Positions 25,154 to 33,681 of a stretch of 64,000 nucleotides of DNA are shown piece after piece. The notes beneath the pieces were generated by a model. It worked only from the letters and a program-made list of their open reading frames with translations, was not told where the DNA came from and did not search any database. Made by a program: the position numbers and the translations under genes. Location of the stretch: assembly GCA_032000125.1 (NCBI GenBank), contig DAMALH010000006.1:1-64000 (forward strand), read 5' to 3'. The stretch's first letter is position 1, and each line of letters begins with the position of its first letter. The DNA is from Dryocola sp032000125 (GTDB lineage Bacteria > Pseudomonadota > Gammaproteobacteria > Enterobacterales > Enterobacteriaceae).

Positions 25154-25332
25154 TCAGGGCTGCGTCCCCGCAGATTGCTGACAAAGCAGGAAAAAGCGTG
25201 GTCTTTCCTGCTTTGTGACGATCGGCCGAAAATCAATGAATTGATTTTCCTTGTTTTATAAATGATGGCAGCTTTTAGTTTTGTCACACCGGAAGGTTTG
25301 TCATCAGTCTCAGGGGCTACGGCCCCTTTTTT
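25154..25332. repeat. diverged copy of the terminator-flanked structured repeat
   Basis: This block has the same plan as the tandem repeat after bcp. A GC-rich hairpin-like flank (TCAGGGCTGCGTCCCC) is followed by CAGATTGCTGACAAAG. A 13-bp stem (25181-25193 with 25204-25216) encloses a loop containing AGCGTGG. CCTTGTTTTATAAATG, GCAGCTTTTAG and CATCAGTCTCA follow, and finally a GGGGCTACGGCCCC terminator with seven Ts. The stem arms differ from those at bcp on both sides, so base pairing is kept while sequence changes. An extra perfect 10-bp inverted repeat (25228-25249) is specific to this copy. No gene is seen. Confidence 0.75.
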
Positions 25333-25346
25333 TATGCCCGCGTCGT

Positions 25347-25376
25347 TGGACATTCCCCGCCAAAGCTCGCCATAAT
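25347..25376 (+). promoter_or_regulatory. sigma-70-like promoter for ppk
   Basis: TGGACA (25347-25352), an 18-base spacer and CATAAT (25371-25376) each match consensus at five of six positions. The start of transcription would be near 25383, about 43 bases before the ppk ATG. Confidence 0.6.
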
Positions 25377-25425
25377 GGCTGACGTGACGGCATGATTTCG
25401 TCCACGAAAACGGAAGTGAGGGCTA

Positions 25426-27486
25426 ATGGGTCAGGATAAGCTGTATATCGAAAAAGAACTGAGCTGGTTGTCTTTTAACGAACGTGTGCTCCAGGAAGCG
25501 GCGGATAAAATTAATCCGCTGATCGAAAGAATGCGTTTTCTCGGCATCTATTCAAATAACCTTGATGAGTTTTATAAGGTTCGTTTCGCCGAGCTGAAAC
25601 GGCGCATTCTGATCAGTGAAGAACAGGGCACCGCCCCTAACTCGCGACACTTGCTGAATAAAATTCAGGCGCGCGTGCTGAAGGCCGATCAGGAGTTTGA
25701 CGGGCTGTATAACGATCTGCTGCTGGAAATGGCCCGTAACCAGATCTTCCTGATTAACGAACGCCAGCTTTCTGAAAACCAGCAAAACTGGCTGCGCCAC
25801 TATTTCAAACACTATCTGCGCCAGCACATTACGCCAATTCTTATCAATCACGACACCGATCTGGTGCAGTTCCTGAAAGACGATTACACCTATCTGGCGG
25901 TGGAAATTATCCGCGGCGATGAGATTCGTTACGCTCTGCTTGAGATCCCGTCTGATAAGGTGCCGCGCTTTGTAAATCTGCCGCCAGAAGCGCCGCGCCG
26001 CCGCAAGCCAATGATTCTGCTTGATAATATTCTGCGCTATTGCCTGGACGACATTTTCAAAGGCTTCTTCGACTATGACGCGCTGAACGCCTACTCGATG
26101 AAAATGACCCGCGATGCGGAATACGATCTGGTGACCGAGATGGAATCCAGCCTGCTGGAGCTGATGTCGTCAAGCTTAAAGCAGCGTCTTACCGCCGAGC
26201 CGGTGCGCTTTGTTTACCAGCGCGATATGCCCGATGCCATGGTCGAAATGCTGCGCAACAAGCTGACCATTACCAACTACGACTCCATTATTCCGGGCGG
26301 TCGTTATCATAACTTTAAAGATTTCATTAACTTCCCAAACGTAGGCAAGGCCAACCTGGTGAATAAACCGCTGCCGCGCCTGCGCCATATCTGGTTTGAT
26401 AAATTCCGCAACGGCTTTGACGCCATTCGCAACCGCGACGTGCTGCTTTACTACCCGTACCATACCTTTGAGCACGTGCTGGAACTGCTGCGTCAGGCCT
26501 CGTTCGATCCGAACGTGCTGGCCATAAAAATCAATATTTATCGCGTGGCGAAAGACTCACGCATTATCGAATCGATGATTCACGCGGCGCACAACGGCAA
26601 AAAAGTAACCGTGGTCGTGGAACTGCAGGCGCGCTTTGACGAAGAGGCCAACATTCACTGGGCGAAGCGCCTGACGGAAGCGGGCGTGCACGTTATCTTC
26701 TCGGCCCCCGGCCTGAAAATTCACGCCAAGCTGTTCCTTATCTCCCGTAAAGAAGGCGAAGAAGTGGTGCGTTACGCGCACATAGGCACCGGCAACTTTA
26801 ACGAGAAAACGGCGCGCCTTTACACTGACTATTCGTTGCTGACCGCCGATGCGCGTATTACGAATGAAGTGCGCCGGGTATTTAACTTTATTGAAAACCC
26901 TTATCGCCCGGTGACCTTCGAATACCTGATGGTATCGCCGCAAAACTCGCGCCGCCTGCTCTACGATCTGGTAGATCGCGAAATTGCCAATGCGCAAAAC
27001 GGCCTGCCTTCTGGCATTACGCTAAAACTTAATAATCTGGTTGATAAAGGGCTGGTTGACAGGTTATATGCTGCCTCCAGCTCTGGCGTTAAGGTAAACC
27101 TGCTGGTGCGCGGCATGTGTTCTCTGATCCCAAACCTTGAGGGGATCAGCGATAACATTCGCGTGATCGGTATCGTCGACCGTTATCTGGAGCACGATCG
27201 TGTTTACGTGTTCGAAAACGGCGGCGACAAAAAAGTTTACCTCTCCTCCGCCGACTGGATGACGCGCAACATTGATTACCGTATTGAAGTCGCCGTCGCC
27301 GTGCTCGATCCGCTTCTGAAACAGCGGGTGCTGGATATTATCGACATTCTGTTTAGCGATACCGTAAAGGCGCGCTATCTCGATAAAGAACTCAGCAATC
27401 GCTATGTGCCGCGTGGTAACCGCCGCAAGGTGCGCGCGCAGCTTGCGATCTACGATTACATTAAATCTCTGGAACAACCTGACTAA
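25426..27486 (+). CDS. ppk: Ppk1, polyphosphate kinase
   Basis: A 686-residue polyphosphate kinase 1 (E. coli 688) that reversibly builds polyphosphate from ATP. Its four-domain plan is intact, and the phosphorylated histidine is His433 in GLKIHAKLFLI, with the second conserved His in YLEHDRVYV. The enzyme is peripheral on the inner membrane. The ATG has GAGGG upstream. It is followed four bases later by ppx, giving opposing synthesis and degradation in one operon. Confidence 0.97.
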   Translation: MGQDKLYIEKELSWLSFNERVLQEAADKINPLIERMRFLGIYSNNLDEFYKVRFAELKRRILISEEQGTAPNSRHLLNKIQARVLKADQEFDGLYNDLLLEMARNQIFLINERQLSENQQNWLRHYFKHYLRQHITPILINHDTDLVQFLKDDYTYLAVEIIRGDEIRYALLEIPSDKVPRFVNLPPEAPRRRKPMILLDNILRYCLDDIFKGFFDYDALNAYSMKMTRDAEYDLVTEMESSLLELMSSSLKQRLTAEPVRFVYQRDMPDAMVEMLRNKLTITNYDSIIPGGRYHNFKDFINFPNVGKANLVNKPLPRLRHIWFDKFRNGFDAIRNRDVLLYYPYHTFEHVLELLRQASFDPNVLAIKINIYRVAKDSRIIESMIHAAHNGKKVTVVVELQARFDEEANIHWAKRLTEAGVHVIFSAPGLKIHAKLFLISRKEGEEVVRYAHIGTGNFNEKTARLYTDYSLLTADARITNEVRRVFNFIENPYRPVTFEYLMVSPQNSRRLLYDLVDREIANAQNGLPSGITLKLNNLVDKGLVDRLYAASSSGVKVNLLVRGMCSLIPNLEGISDNIRVIGIVDRYLEHDRVYVFENGGDKKVYLSSADWMTRNIDYRIEVAVAVLDPLLKQRVLDIIDILFSDTVKARYLDKELSNRYVPRGNRRKVRAQLAIYDYIKSLEQPD

Positions 27487-27490
27487 CGTT

Positions 27491-29032
27491 ATGCCGATAA
27501 AAAAACATGCTCCCAGGCCGCAGGAGTTTGCTGCAGTCGATCTCGGTTCTAATAGTTTCCACATGGTGATTGCCCGTGTGGTTGACGGCGCGATGCAAAT
27601 CATCGGGCGCTTAAAGCAACGCGTTCATCTTGCGGACGGGCTTAATTCCCGCAACGAGCTAAGCGAAGAGGCAATGGAGCGCGGCCTTTCATGCCTTGCG
27701 CTGTTTGCCGAACGTCTGCAGGGATTTGCGGCGGCGAACGTCTGTATTGTCGGCACGCATAGCCTGCGCGAGGCGGTTAACGCCGAGGTGTTTCTTAAAC
27801 GCGCCGAGCAGGTAATCCCCTACCCGATTGAAATTATTCCCGGTAACGAAGAAGCACGCCTGATTTTTATGGGCGTTGAACACACCCAGCCAGAAAAAGG
27901 CCGCAAGCTGGTTATTGATATCGGCGGCGGCTCCACCGAGCTTGTGATTGGTGAAGATTTTGAACCTATGCTGGTTGAGAGCCGCCGCATGGGTTGCGTG
28001 AGCTTCGGGCAAAACTTCTTCCCGAACGGGGTGATTACGCCCGAAAACTTCAGGCGGGCGCGTCTCGCAGCGGTGCAAAAGCTGGAAAATCTCTCCTGGC
28101 AGTATCGCCTGCAGGGCTGGAACGTGGCGATGGGGGCTTCGGGCACCATCAAGGCCGCACATGAAGTGCTCGTCAACATGGGCGAGAAGAACGGTATTAT
28201 CACCCCTGAACGGCTGGAAATGCTGTGCGATGAGGTGCTTAAGTTTAAACATTTCGATTCGATGAGCCTGCCGGGTTTATCCGAAGAGCGAAAAGCGGTG
28301 TTTGTTCCCGGGCTTGCCATTCTCTGCGGCGTATTCGATTCGCTGGCTATTCGCGAGCTTCGTCTGTCCGACGGCGCGCTGCGCGAAGGGGTGCTATATG
28401 AAATGGAGGGCCGCTTCCGCCATCAGGATATCCGCATCCGTACCGCTCAAAGCCTTGCGGATCAGTACCATATCGACAGCGATCAGGCCAAGCGGGTGCT
28501 GAACACCACCGAGCATATTTATCAGCAGTGGGAAAAGCAGAATCCAAAGCTCGCCAACCCGCAAATGGCGGCGCTGCTGAAATGGTCCGCCATGTTGCAT
28601 GAAGTGGGGCTGAACATTAACCACAGCGGTTTGCACCGCCACTCGGCCTATATCCTGCAGCACAGCAACCTGCCCGGTTTTAATCAGGAACAGCAGATGC
28701 TTATCGCTTCGCTGGTTCGCTATCACCGCAAGGGCATCAAAATTGACGATTTGCCGCGCTTTACGCTGTTCAAGAAAAAGCAGTTCCTGCCGCTGATGCA
28801 GATTTTGCGCCTTGCCGTACTGCTTAACAATCAACGACAGGCCACCACCACTCCGCCTACGCTTGTGCTGGAAACCGAAGAGAATCACTGGACGCTGCGT
28901 TTCCCGCACGACTGGTTTAGCCAGAACACGCTGGTGCTCCTCGATCTGGAACGCGAACAGCTTTACTGGGACAACACGCCCGGCTGGAAGCTCAGGATTG
29001 AAGAAGAGGCCAGCCCGACGATTGCGGCTTAA
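27491..29032 (+). CDS. ppx: Ppx, exopolyphosphatase
   Basis: A 513-residue ASKHA-fold exopolyphosphatase, the same length as E. coli Ppx, releasing phosphate from polyphosphate ends. The N-terminal phosphate loop AAVDLGSNSFHMVIA, the second glycine loop VIDIGGGSTELVIGE and a C-terminal HD-like region (AAMLHEVGLNINHSG-type) are present. The start MPIKKH is preferred to the long open extension into ppk. It is cotranscribed with ppk. A hairpin lies between its stop and the convergent pdeF. Confidence 0.97.
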   Translation: MPIKKHAPRPQEFAAVDLGSNSFHMVIARVVDGAMQIIGRLKQRVHLADGLNSRNELSEEAMERGLSCLALFAERLQGFAAANVCIVGTHSLREAVNAEVFLKRAEQVIPYPIEIIPGNEEARLIFMGVEHTQPEKGRKLVIDIGGGSTELVIGEDFEPMLVESRRMGCVSFGQNFFPNGVITPENFRRARLAAVQKLENLSWQYRLQGWNVAMGASGTIKAAHEVLVNMGEKNGIITPERLEMLCDEVLKFKHFDSMSLPGLSEERKAVFVPGLAILCGVFDSLAIRELRLSDGALREGVLYEMEGRFRHQDIRIRTAQSLADQYHIDSDQAKRVLNTTEHIYQQWEKQNPKLANPQMAALLKWSAMLHEVGLNINHSGLHRHSAYILQHSNLPGFNQEQQMLIASLVRYHRKGIKIDDLPRFTLFKKKQFLPLMQILRLAVLLNNQRQATTTPPTLVLETEENHWTLRFPHDWFSQNTLVLLDLEREQLYWDNTPGWKLRIEEEASPTIAA

Positions 29033-29041
29033 GCGCTCTGC

Positions 29042-29069
29042 GGCGGAGAATGGCGAACGCTTCTCCGCC
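29042..29069. terminator. bidirectional hairpin between ppx and pdeF
   Basis: GGCGGAGAA pairs with TTCTCCGCC around ten bases in the gap between convergent ppx and pdeF, ending at the pdeF stop. No T tract of note is present, so termination efficiency is uncertain. Confidence 0.55.
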
Positions 29070-31307
29070 CTACAGCACCTCGCTTTTAACCGTATTCAGC
29101 AGCGATTCCAGCGGTTGCGGATAACCGATTAAATACCCCTGCATATAATCAATACCGAGGCGTTGCACCGCATCCTTCAGCGCCTCGCTTTCCACATATT
29201 CGGCCACGACCTGCATTTTTTTCATTCTTGCCAGCTGGCAGATAGATTCGACAATCTGGTAATCCAGGCTGCTGGTAAGCAGGTTGCGAATAAAGCTGCC
29301 GTCAATTTTCAGTATATCCGCGCTGATGTTTTTCAGACGCGCATAGCTGGCATAGCCCGTTCCAAAATCATCAATCGCCACGCGGCACCCCATGCGCTGA
29401 AGCGCGGTGAGCGTCACGTTGGCCTGCTCAATATTGGTCAGCGAGTTGCTTTCCGTCACTTCGAAAATCAGTTGCCACGGCTCGATATTGTATTTTGCGA
29501 GCAGCGACTTCACCTCTGCTGGAAACTGCATGCGGCTGACGGAAGCGGGAGTGAGGTTAACGGCAAAACGGCAGCCCGGAAGCTGTTCACGATTTTTGTC
29601 CATAAACCGCAGGGTGGCTTCAAACACCCAATGGTCAATCCTCGACGACAGGCCAAACTCGTGCGCCACGGGTAAGAAGCTGTCCGGGTTAAATAACTCG
29701 CCGTTCTCGCCCTTCATGCGAAGCAATATTTCATGATACGAATCGCCACGCATTCCTTCGATACGCTGCGCCATCAGGGTGAAGCTGCCACAATCAAGGG
29801 CGATTTGCAGGCGATTCATCATCGCAACCTTGCTTTTAACCGTATTCTGAAGCCGGTTTGAGCCCTGCTGCTGCAGGTTTTCAGGCTGATAAGTGGTCAG
29901 TGAAAGCTCCGCCATGGTGCTGAGCTCGCCCAGCAAGAGATACAGATGGAACAGCGGGAGTTTCACATAGCAATAGCTAATGCCAACCTGCGGCTGAAGC
30001 GGCATGCCATCCCATATAAAGCGGAACTGCTTCACACGCCTGTCGATGGCTTCAATTCGCTCCTCGTGGGATTCGTAGTTTAATCTCAGGGCCAAATCAT
30101 GCCCGGAAAGGTGGTAAACCTTTTCATCCTCACTCAGGTTCTGCCGCAAATATTCGGCTAGCTGCTGTTTGTACTGAATACGCAAAAGCACGCCGTAGTT
30201 CCGTCCCAGCAGCTCAAGCTCAGGAATTCGCAGAAAAGCGAGCGCGGACCAGGGATGACGCCCGATATCACGGTTAAGCGCGCGCAGGTTAGGCATCTGG
30301 ATAATGGGATCGGTAAAGGCGGCCTGGTGGGCTTTAGCATGCAGAAAGCGCTGACGCGTCGTTACTGCCGCCATCATAAAAATCGTAATGGAAAATACTG
30401 CGTAACAGGAAGAAGCAATGGCCAGGTGAAGCTGGAACCCCATATCCGGCGGCAAATAGTTATAAAATCCGCTGCAGAGAATGACCAGGATAATTGTCCA
30501 GATAGTGGTAATAAACAGGAAACCAAACCGCATGGCTCCCCATAGCATCACCGGCAAAATAAGCGTCAGCGTATAATCCGTTCTGAAAATAGAAGCGGAA
30601 TCACCCAGCGGCAGGATAAGCAAATTCACCAGCAGCGCCATCATAGCGCTCCAGAGCATCACTTCGGTTTTCGTCACGCCGCACTGCGCCTGCCCGCGCA
30701 TCCGTGACAGGAAAGAAAAAACAAAATGCGGGTTTCTTATCATCCGAATGATGAAGTAGAAAAAAGGCATCCCCGTTAAAGTGCCGACCAGCAAGGCCTG
30801 GAAATTTATCAGCGTGCGCGGATGAAGCGGGCTTTCCGAAACCATGCTTAAAAGAGGATCGTACCAGCCAAAAAAAAGACCGATTTGATAGATAAAAAGG
30901 AACAGCGTGGAGTTAAATAGAACCAGCCAGAACATGCGTCGCAGCGTGAGCGAGACGATGCCGAAGGTCACCGCATAGCGCCGCGGCACAAAGATTCGGT
31001 ATGCGACAAAACTGAGCGAGAGGGGGACAAGAAAGTGGACGATCGCAAGCATTGTCACGAACTCCCCTTTCAGCGGGAGATAACGAATCACTAATGCAAG
31101 CACAATGCCCGGTAAGGCGGCCCAGCCGAATATCATAATGAAAGCGGTCAGCAGACCAAGCGGCATATAAATTAAATAAACGCGCCCGCCTTCCATAAGG
31201 GTATTTGCATTAAACCATACGGCCAGAGGGAGCAGTAACGCAGGCAGTATCAGGGGCAGCGCCCACCAGTTATTCTTATATTTATTGTACCAGGTCGCAA
31301 AGTGCAT
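29070..31307 (-). CDS. pdeF: PdeF (YfgF), membrane c-di-GMP phosphodiesterase
   Basis: A 745-residue protein (E. coli YfgF 747) with an N-terminal MASE1-type membrane domain of about eight helices (1-330), a GGDEF-like domain without the signature (LSGHDLALRL), and a C-terminal EAL domain (about 495-745). EAL catalytic residues are visible in FEVTESN, NLTPAS, DDFGTGYASY, KIDGSF, VAEYVES and QGYLIG. Phosphodiesterase activity is therefore expected, while cyclase activity is not. The E. coli protein is described as an anaerobic c-di-GMP phosphodiesterase. A perfect FNR box upstream, at about -41 from a TAAAAT -10, fits that. It is divergent from yfgG. Confidence 0.94.
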   Translation of the reverse strand: MHFATWYNKYKNNWWALPLILPALLLPLAVWFNANTLMEGGRVYLIYMPLGLLTAFIMIFGWAALPGIVLALVIRYLPLKGEFVTMLAIVHFLVPLSLSFVAYRIFVPRRYAVTFGIVSLTLRRMFWLVLFNSTLFLFIYQIGLFFGWYDPLLSMVSESPLHPRTLINFQALLVGTLTGMPFFYFIIRMIRNPHFVFSFLSRMRGQAQCGVTKTEVMLWSAMMALLVNLLILPLGDSASIFRTDYTLTLILPVMLWGAMRFGFLFITTIWTIILVILCSGFYNYLPPDMGFQLHLAIASSCYAVFSITIFMMAAVTTRQRFLHAKAHQAAFTDPIIQMPNLRALNRDIGRHPWSALAFLRIPELELLGRNYGVLLRIQYKQQLAEYLRQNLSEDEKVYHLSGHDLALRLNYESHEERIEAIDRRVKQFRFIWDGMPLQPQVGISYCYVKLPLFHLYLLLGELSTMAELSLTTYQPENLQQQGSNRLQNTVKSKVAMMNRLQIALDCGSFTLMAQRIEGMRGDSYHEILLRMKGENGELFNPDSFLPVAHEFGLSSRIDHWVFEATLRFMDKNREQLPGCRFAVNLTPASVSRMQFPAEVKSLLAKYNIEPWQLIFEVTESNSLTNIEQANVTLTALQRMGCRVAIDDFGTGYASYARLKNISADILKIDGSFIRNLLTSSLDYQIVESICQLARMKKMQVVAEYVESEALKDAVQRLGIDYMQGYLIGYPQPLESLLNTVKSEVL

Positions 31308-31659
31308 AGATGGTCGCCAGAAACCCTGTCAATCCTGCTCGGGTGATGTTCAGAAAGGGCTTCCAGCCTGACTGATAAAAACCATATTGCTATGGTACGG
31401 AGTGCAAATTTTAGTTAGGGATTTTCTTGAGGAATTGATGCAGATCAATTTACACGTAAAGTTATTGTCTAATGAACGTAAAAGTCCTTTTGACATGGAT
31501 TATTAACTCCCTATAAATAGTAAGGAAAAATTAAGCAAAGGCGGAATATCGGCTGCGTTGACGCTTTTTTACATAGCGGAGAATTGACCCTGACGTACCG
31601 CTATGCCTAAATACTCCTTGTCGCCCGCGGTTGACGGGCAAATCCTAAGGGCCTTTTGC
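31308..31659. other. pdeF-yfgG divergent intergenic region
   Basis: About 350 bases without a gene. It contains the perfect FNR box, the predicted pdeF -10 (TAAAAT, minus strand, 31408-31413) and a possible plus-strand -10 (TCTAAT, 31468-31473). An inverted repeat (CATAGCGG at 31572-31579 with CCGCTATG at 31598-31605) lies nearer yfgG and could shape its leader RNA. Confidence 0.6.
31435..31448. promoter_or_regulatory. FNR binding site between pdeF and yfgG
   Basis: TTGATGCAGATCAA matches the FNR consensus TTGAT-N4-ATCAA at all fixed positions. Its centre is 41 bases upstream of the start predicted from the leftward TAAAAT -10 at 31408-31413, the classic class II activation distance for FNR. 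This would turn on pdeF without oxygen, as reported for E. coli yfgF. A weaker arrangement also exists toward yfgG. Confidence 0.82.
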
Positions 31660-31851
31660 GTGACACAGGTTACGAGTATGCGAAGACGACACCGCTTTAA
31701 CAGTCGAATGACCCGCATTATTCTGCTCATCAGTTTTCTTTTCCTTTTTGGCCGTTTTGTCTATTCCTCTATTGGCGCCTGGTATCACCATCAGGACAAA
31801 AAAGCGCAGGCACAGCAAAGCAGCCTGTCTGTGGATATCACTAACCGGTAA
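31660..31851 (+). CDS. yfgG: YfgG, small single-pass membrane protein
   Basis: A 63-residue protein with a basic N-terminus (SMRRRHRFNSR), one membrane helix (about 17-35, TRIILLISFLFLFGRFVYSS) and a short polar tail. It matches E. coli YfgG in length and sequence when translation starts at GTG 31660 (MTQVTSM), with AAGG nine bases upstream. The frame is open 19 codons further, without resemblance. The E. coli protein has been connected with metal tolerance, but its biochemical role is not settled. In E. coli yfgH and yfgI follow; here they are absent and guaA is next. Confidence 0.88.
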   Translation: MTQVTSMRRRHRFNSRMTRIILLISFLFLFGRFVYSSIGAWYHHQDKKAQAQQSSLSVDITNR

Positions 31852-31970
31852 CGCAACCTTTTAAGCACAATTACTCTCACTGCCGATGGCCAGTGCGCTT
31901 TGTCACGTCTGTTGTTTGCATGCCCGATAAAACAGGCGGCAACAGGGCAAAAGCATGCAGGCAAACGGGA

Positions 31971-31997
31971 TAAAAAAAGCCCCCAGAAAAGGAGGCT
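31971..31997 (-). terminator. rho-independent terminator of guaBA
   Basis: On the minus strand the stem GCCTCC-TTTTCTG-GGGGGC is followed by seven Ts, about 40 bases after the guaA stop. It ends the guaB-guaA operon. Confidence 0.75.
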
Positions 31998-32037
31998 TAC
32001 AGGCGATTTCGAGAAATAATCTACCGCTGGCAGTAAA

Positions 32038-33615
32038 TCATTCCCACTCGATCGTTGCTGGCGGCTTGCCGGAAATATCGTAAACCACGCGGGAAATGCC
32101 GTTAACTTCGTTGATAATGCGGTTAGACACGCGGCCAAGGAAGTCGTATGGCAGATGCGCCCAGTGCGCGGTCATAAAGTCGATGGTTTCCACGGCACGC
32201 AGGGAAACCACCCAGTCGTATTTACGGCCATCGCCCATCACGCCTACTGAACGAACCGGCAGGAACACGGTAAACGCCTGGCTAACCTTGTTGTAAAGAT
32301 CCGCTTTGTGCAGTTCTTCAATGAAGATTGCATCGGCCCGACGCAGCAGGTCGCAATACTCTTTTTTCACTTCACCCAGCACGCGCACGCCAAGGCCCGG
32401 CCCCGGGAACGGATGGCGGTAAAGCATGTCGTACGGCAGACCCAGTTCCAGACCAATCTTGCGCACTTCATCTTTAAACAGTTCGCGCAGCGGCTCGACC
32501 AGGCCCATCTTCATCTCTTTCGGCAGGCCGCCCACGTTGTGGTGAGATTTGATGACGTGCGCTTTGCCTGTTGCGGAAGCCGCAGACTCGATAACGTCAG
32601 GGTAGATGGTGCCCTGCGCCAGCCATTTCACCTCTTCCAGCTTCAGGGCTTCTTCATCGAACACTTCCACAAACACGCGGCCGATGATTTTACGTTTCGC
32701 TTCCGGATCGTTCTCGCCCGCCAGCGCGTCCAGGAAGCGTTTTTCGCCTTCTACATGAACAATGTTCAGACCGAAGTGGTCACCGAACATGTCCATCACC
32801 TGCTGGGCTTCATTCAGGCGCAGCAGCCCGTTATCAACGAAGACGCAGGTGAGGTTTTTGCCGATGGCACGATGCAACAGCATGGCGGTAACGGAGGAAT
32901 CAACGCCGCCGGAAAGGCCAAGGATTACCTTGTCATCACCAACCTGCGCGCGAATACGCTCGATTGCGTCTTCAATAATTTTTGCCGGCGTCCACAGCGC
33001 TTCACAGCGGCAAATATCCAGCACAAAACGCTCCAGCAGGCGCATGCCCTGGCGGGTGTGCGTGACTTCCGGGTGGAACTGCACGCCATAAAAACGTTTT
33101 TCTTCATTAGCCATAATGGCAAACGGACAGGTTTCGGTGCTGGCAACGGTTACGAAATCAGAAGGAATCGCCGTGACCTTATCGCCGTGGCTCATCCAGA
33201 CGTCCAGCAGCGGTTTGCCCGCGGCGCTAAGAGAATCTTCGATGCCGCGTACCAGCGCGCTGTCGATTTTAACTTCAACCTGCGCGTAGCCAAATTCACG
33301 CTCGTTCGAGCCTTCAACGTGGCCGCCAAGCTGTATCGCCATGGTTTGCATGCCGTAGCACACGCCAAATACCGGCACGCCTGCTTCGAACACATATTCA
33401 GGAGCACGCGGGCTGTGCAGCTCGGTGGTGCTTTCCGGACCGCCAGAGAGAATGATACCGGCTGGATTGAATTCACGAATCTGTGCTTCAGTGACATCCC
33501 ATGCCCACAGCTCGCAGTAAACGCCCAGCTCACGCACGCGGCGGGCAACCAGTTGAGTATACTGAGAACCGAAATCAAGGATAAGTATGCGATGTTTATG
33601 GATATTTTCCGTCAT
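32038..33615 (-). CDS. guaA: GuaA, GMP synthase (glutamine-hydrolysing)
   Basis: A 525-residue enzyme, identical in length to E. coli GuaA, that aminates XMP to GMP with glutamine and ATP. The class I glutaminase domain has nucleophile Cys86 (VFGVCYGMQ) and a His-Glu pair (FHPEVTH). The ATP pyrophosphatase P-loop is GLSGGVDSSVTA (about 231-242), followed by a C-terminal dimerisation domain ending in TIEWE. It is the second gene of the guaBA operon; a hairpin lies in the 66-base gap after guaB. Confidence 0.97.
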   Translation of the reverse strand: MTENIHKHRILILDFGSQYTQLVARRVRELGVYCELWAWDVTEAQIREFNPAGIILSGGPESTTELHSPRAPEYVFEAGVPVFGVCYGMQTMAIQLGGHVEGSNEREFGYAQVEVKIDSALVRGIEDSLSAAGKPLLDVWMSHGDKVTAIPSDFVTVASTETCPFAIMANEEKRFYGVQFHPEVTHTRQGMRLLERFVLDICRCEALWTPAKIIEDAIERIRAQVGDDKVILGLSGGVDSSVTAMLLHRAIGKNLTCVFVDNGLLRLNEAQQVMDMFGDHFGLNIVHVEGEKRFLDALAGENDPEAKRKIIGRVFVEVFDEEALKLEEVKWLAQGTIYPDVIESAASATGKAHVIKSHHNVGGLPKEMKMGLVEPLRELFKDEVRKIGLELGLPYDMLYRHPFPGPGLGVRVLGEVKKEYCDLLRRADAIFIEELHKADLYNKVSQAFTVFLPVRSVGVMGDGRKYDWVVSLRAVETIDFMTAHWAHLPYDFLGRVSNRIINEVNGISRVVYDISGKPPATIEWE

Positions 33616-33640
33616 TGACGCTAATTCCGAGGCAAGTGAA

Positions 33641-33673
33641 ACAAAATAAAAACACCCGGCATAAAGCCGGGTG
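33641..33673 (-). terminator. hairpin with T-rich tail in the guaB-guaA gap
   Basis: CACCCGGC-TTTAT-GCCGGGTG followed by TTTTTATTTT on the minus strand has the form of an intrinsic terminator, yet it lies inside the guaBA operon. It may give partial termination and so more guaB than guaA message, or it may stabilise the 3' end of guaB. Confidence 0.7.
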
Positions 33674-33681
33674 CAGAAATT

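Noticed and set aside
32308..33618. 436-codon plus-strand frame antisense to guaA
   Set aside because: It mirrors guaA over its full length; guaA is a clear full-length enzyme and the antisense product resembles nothing known.
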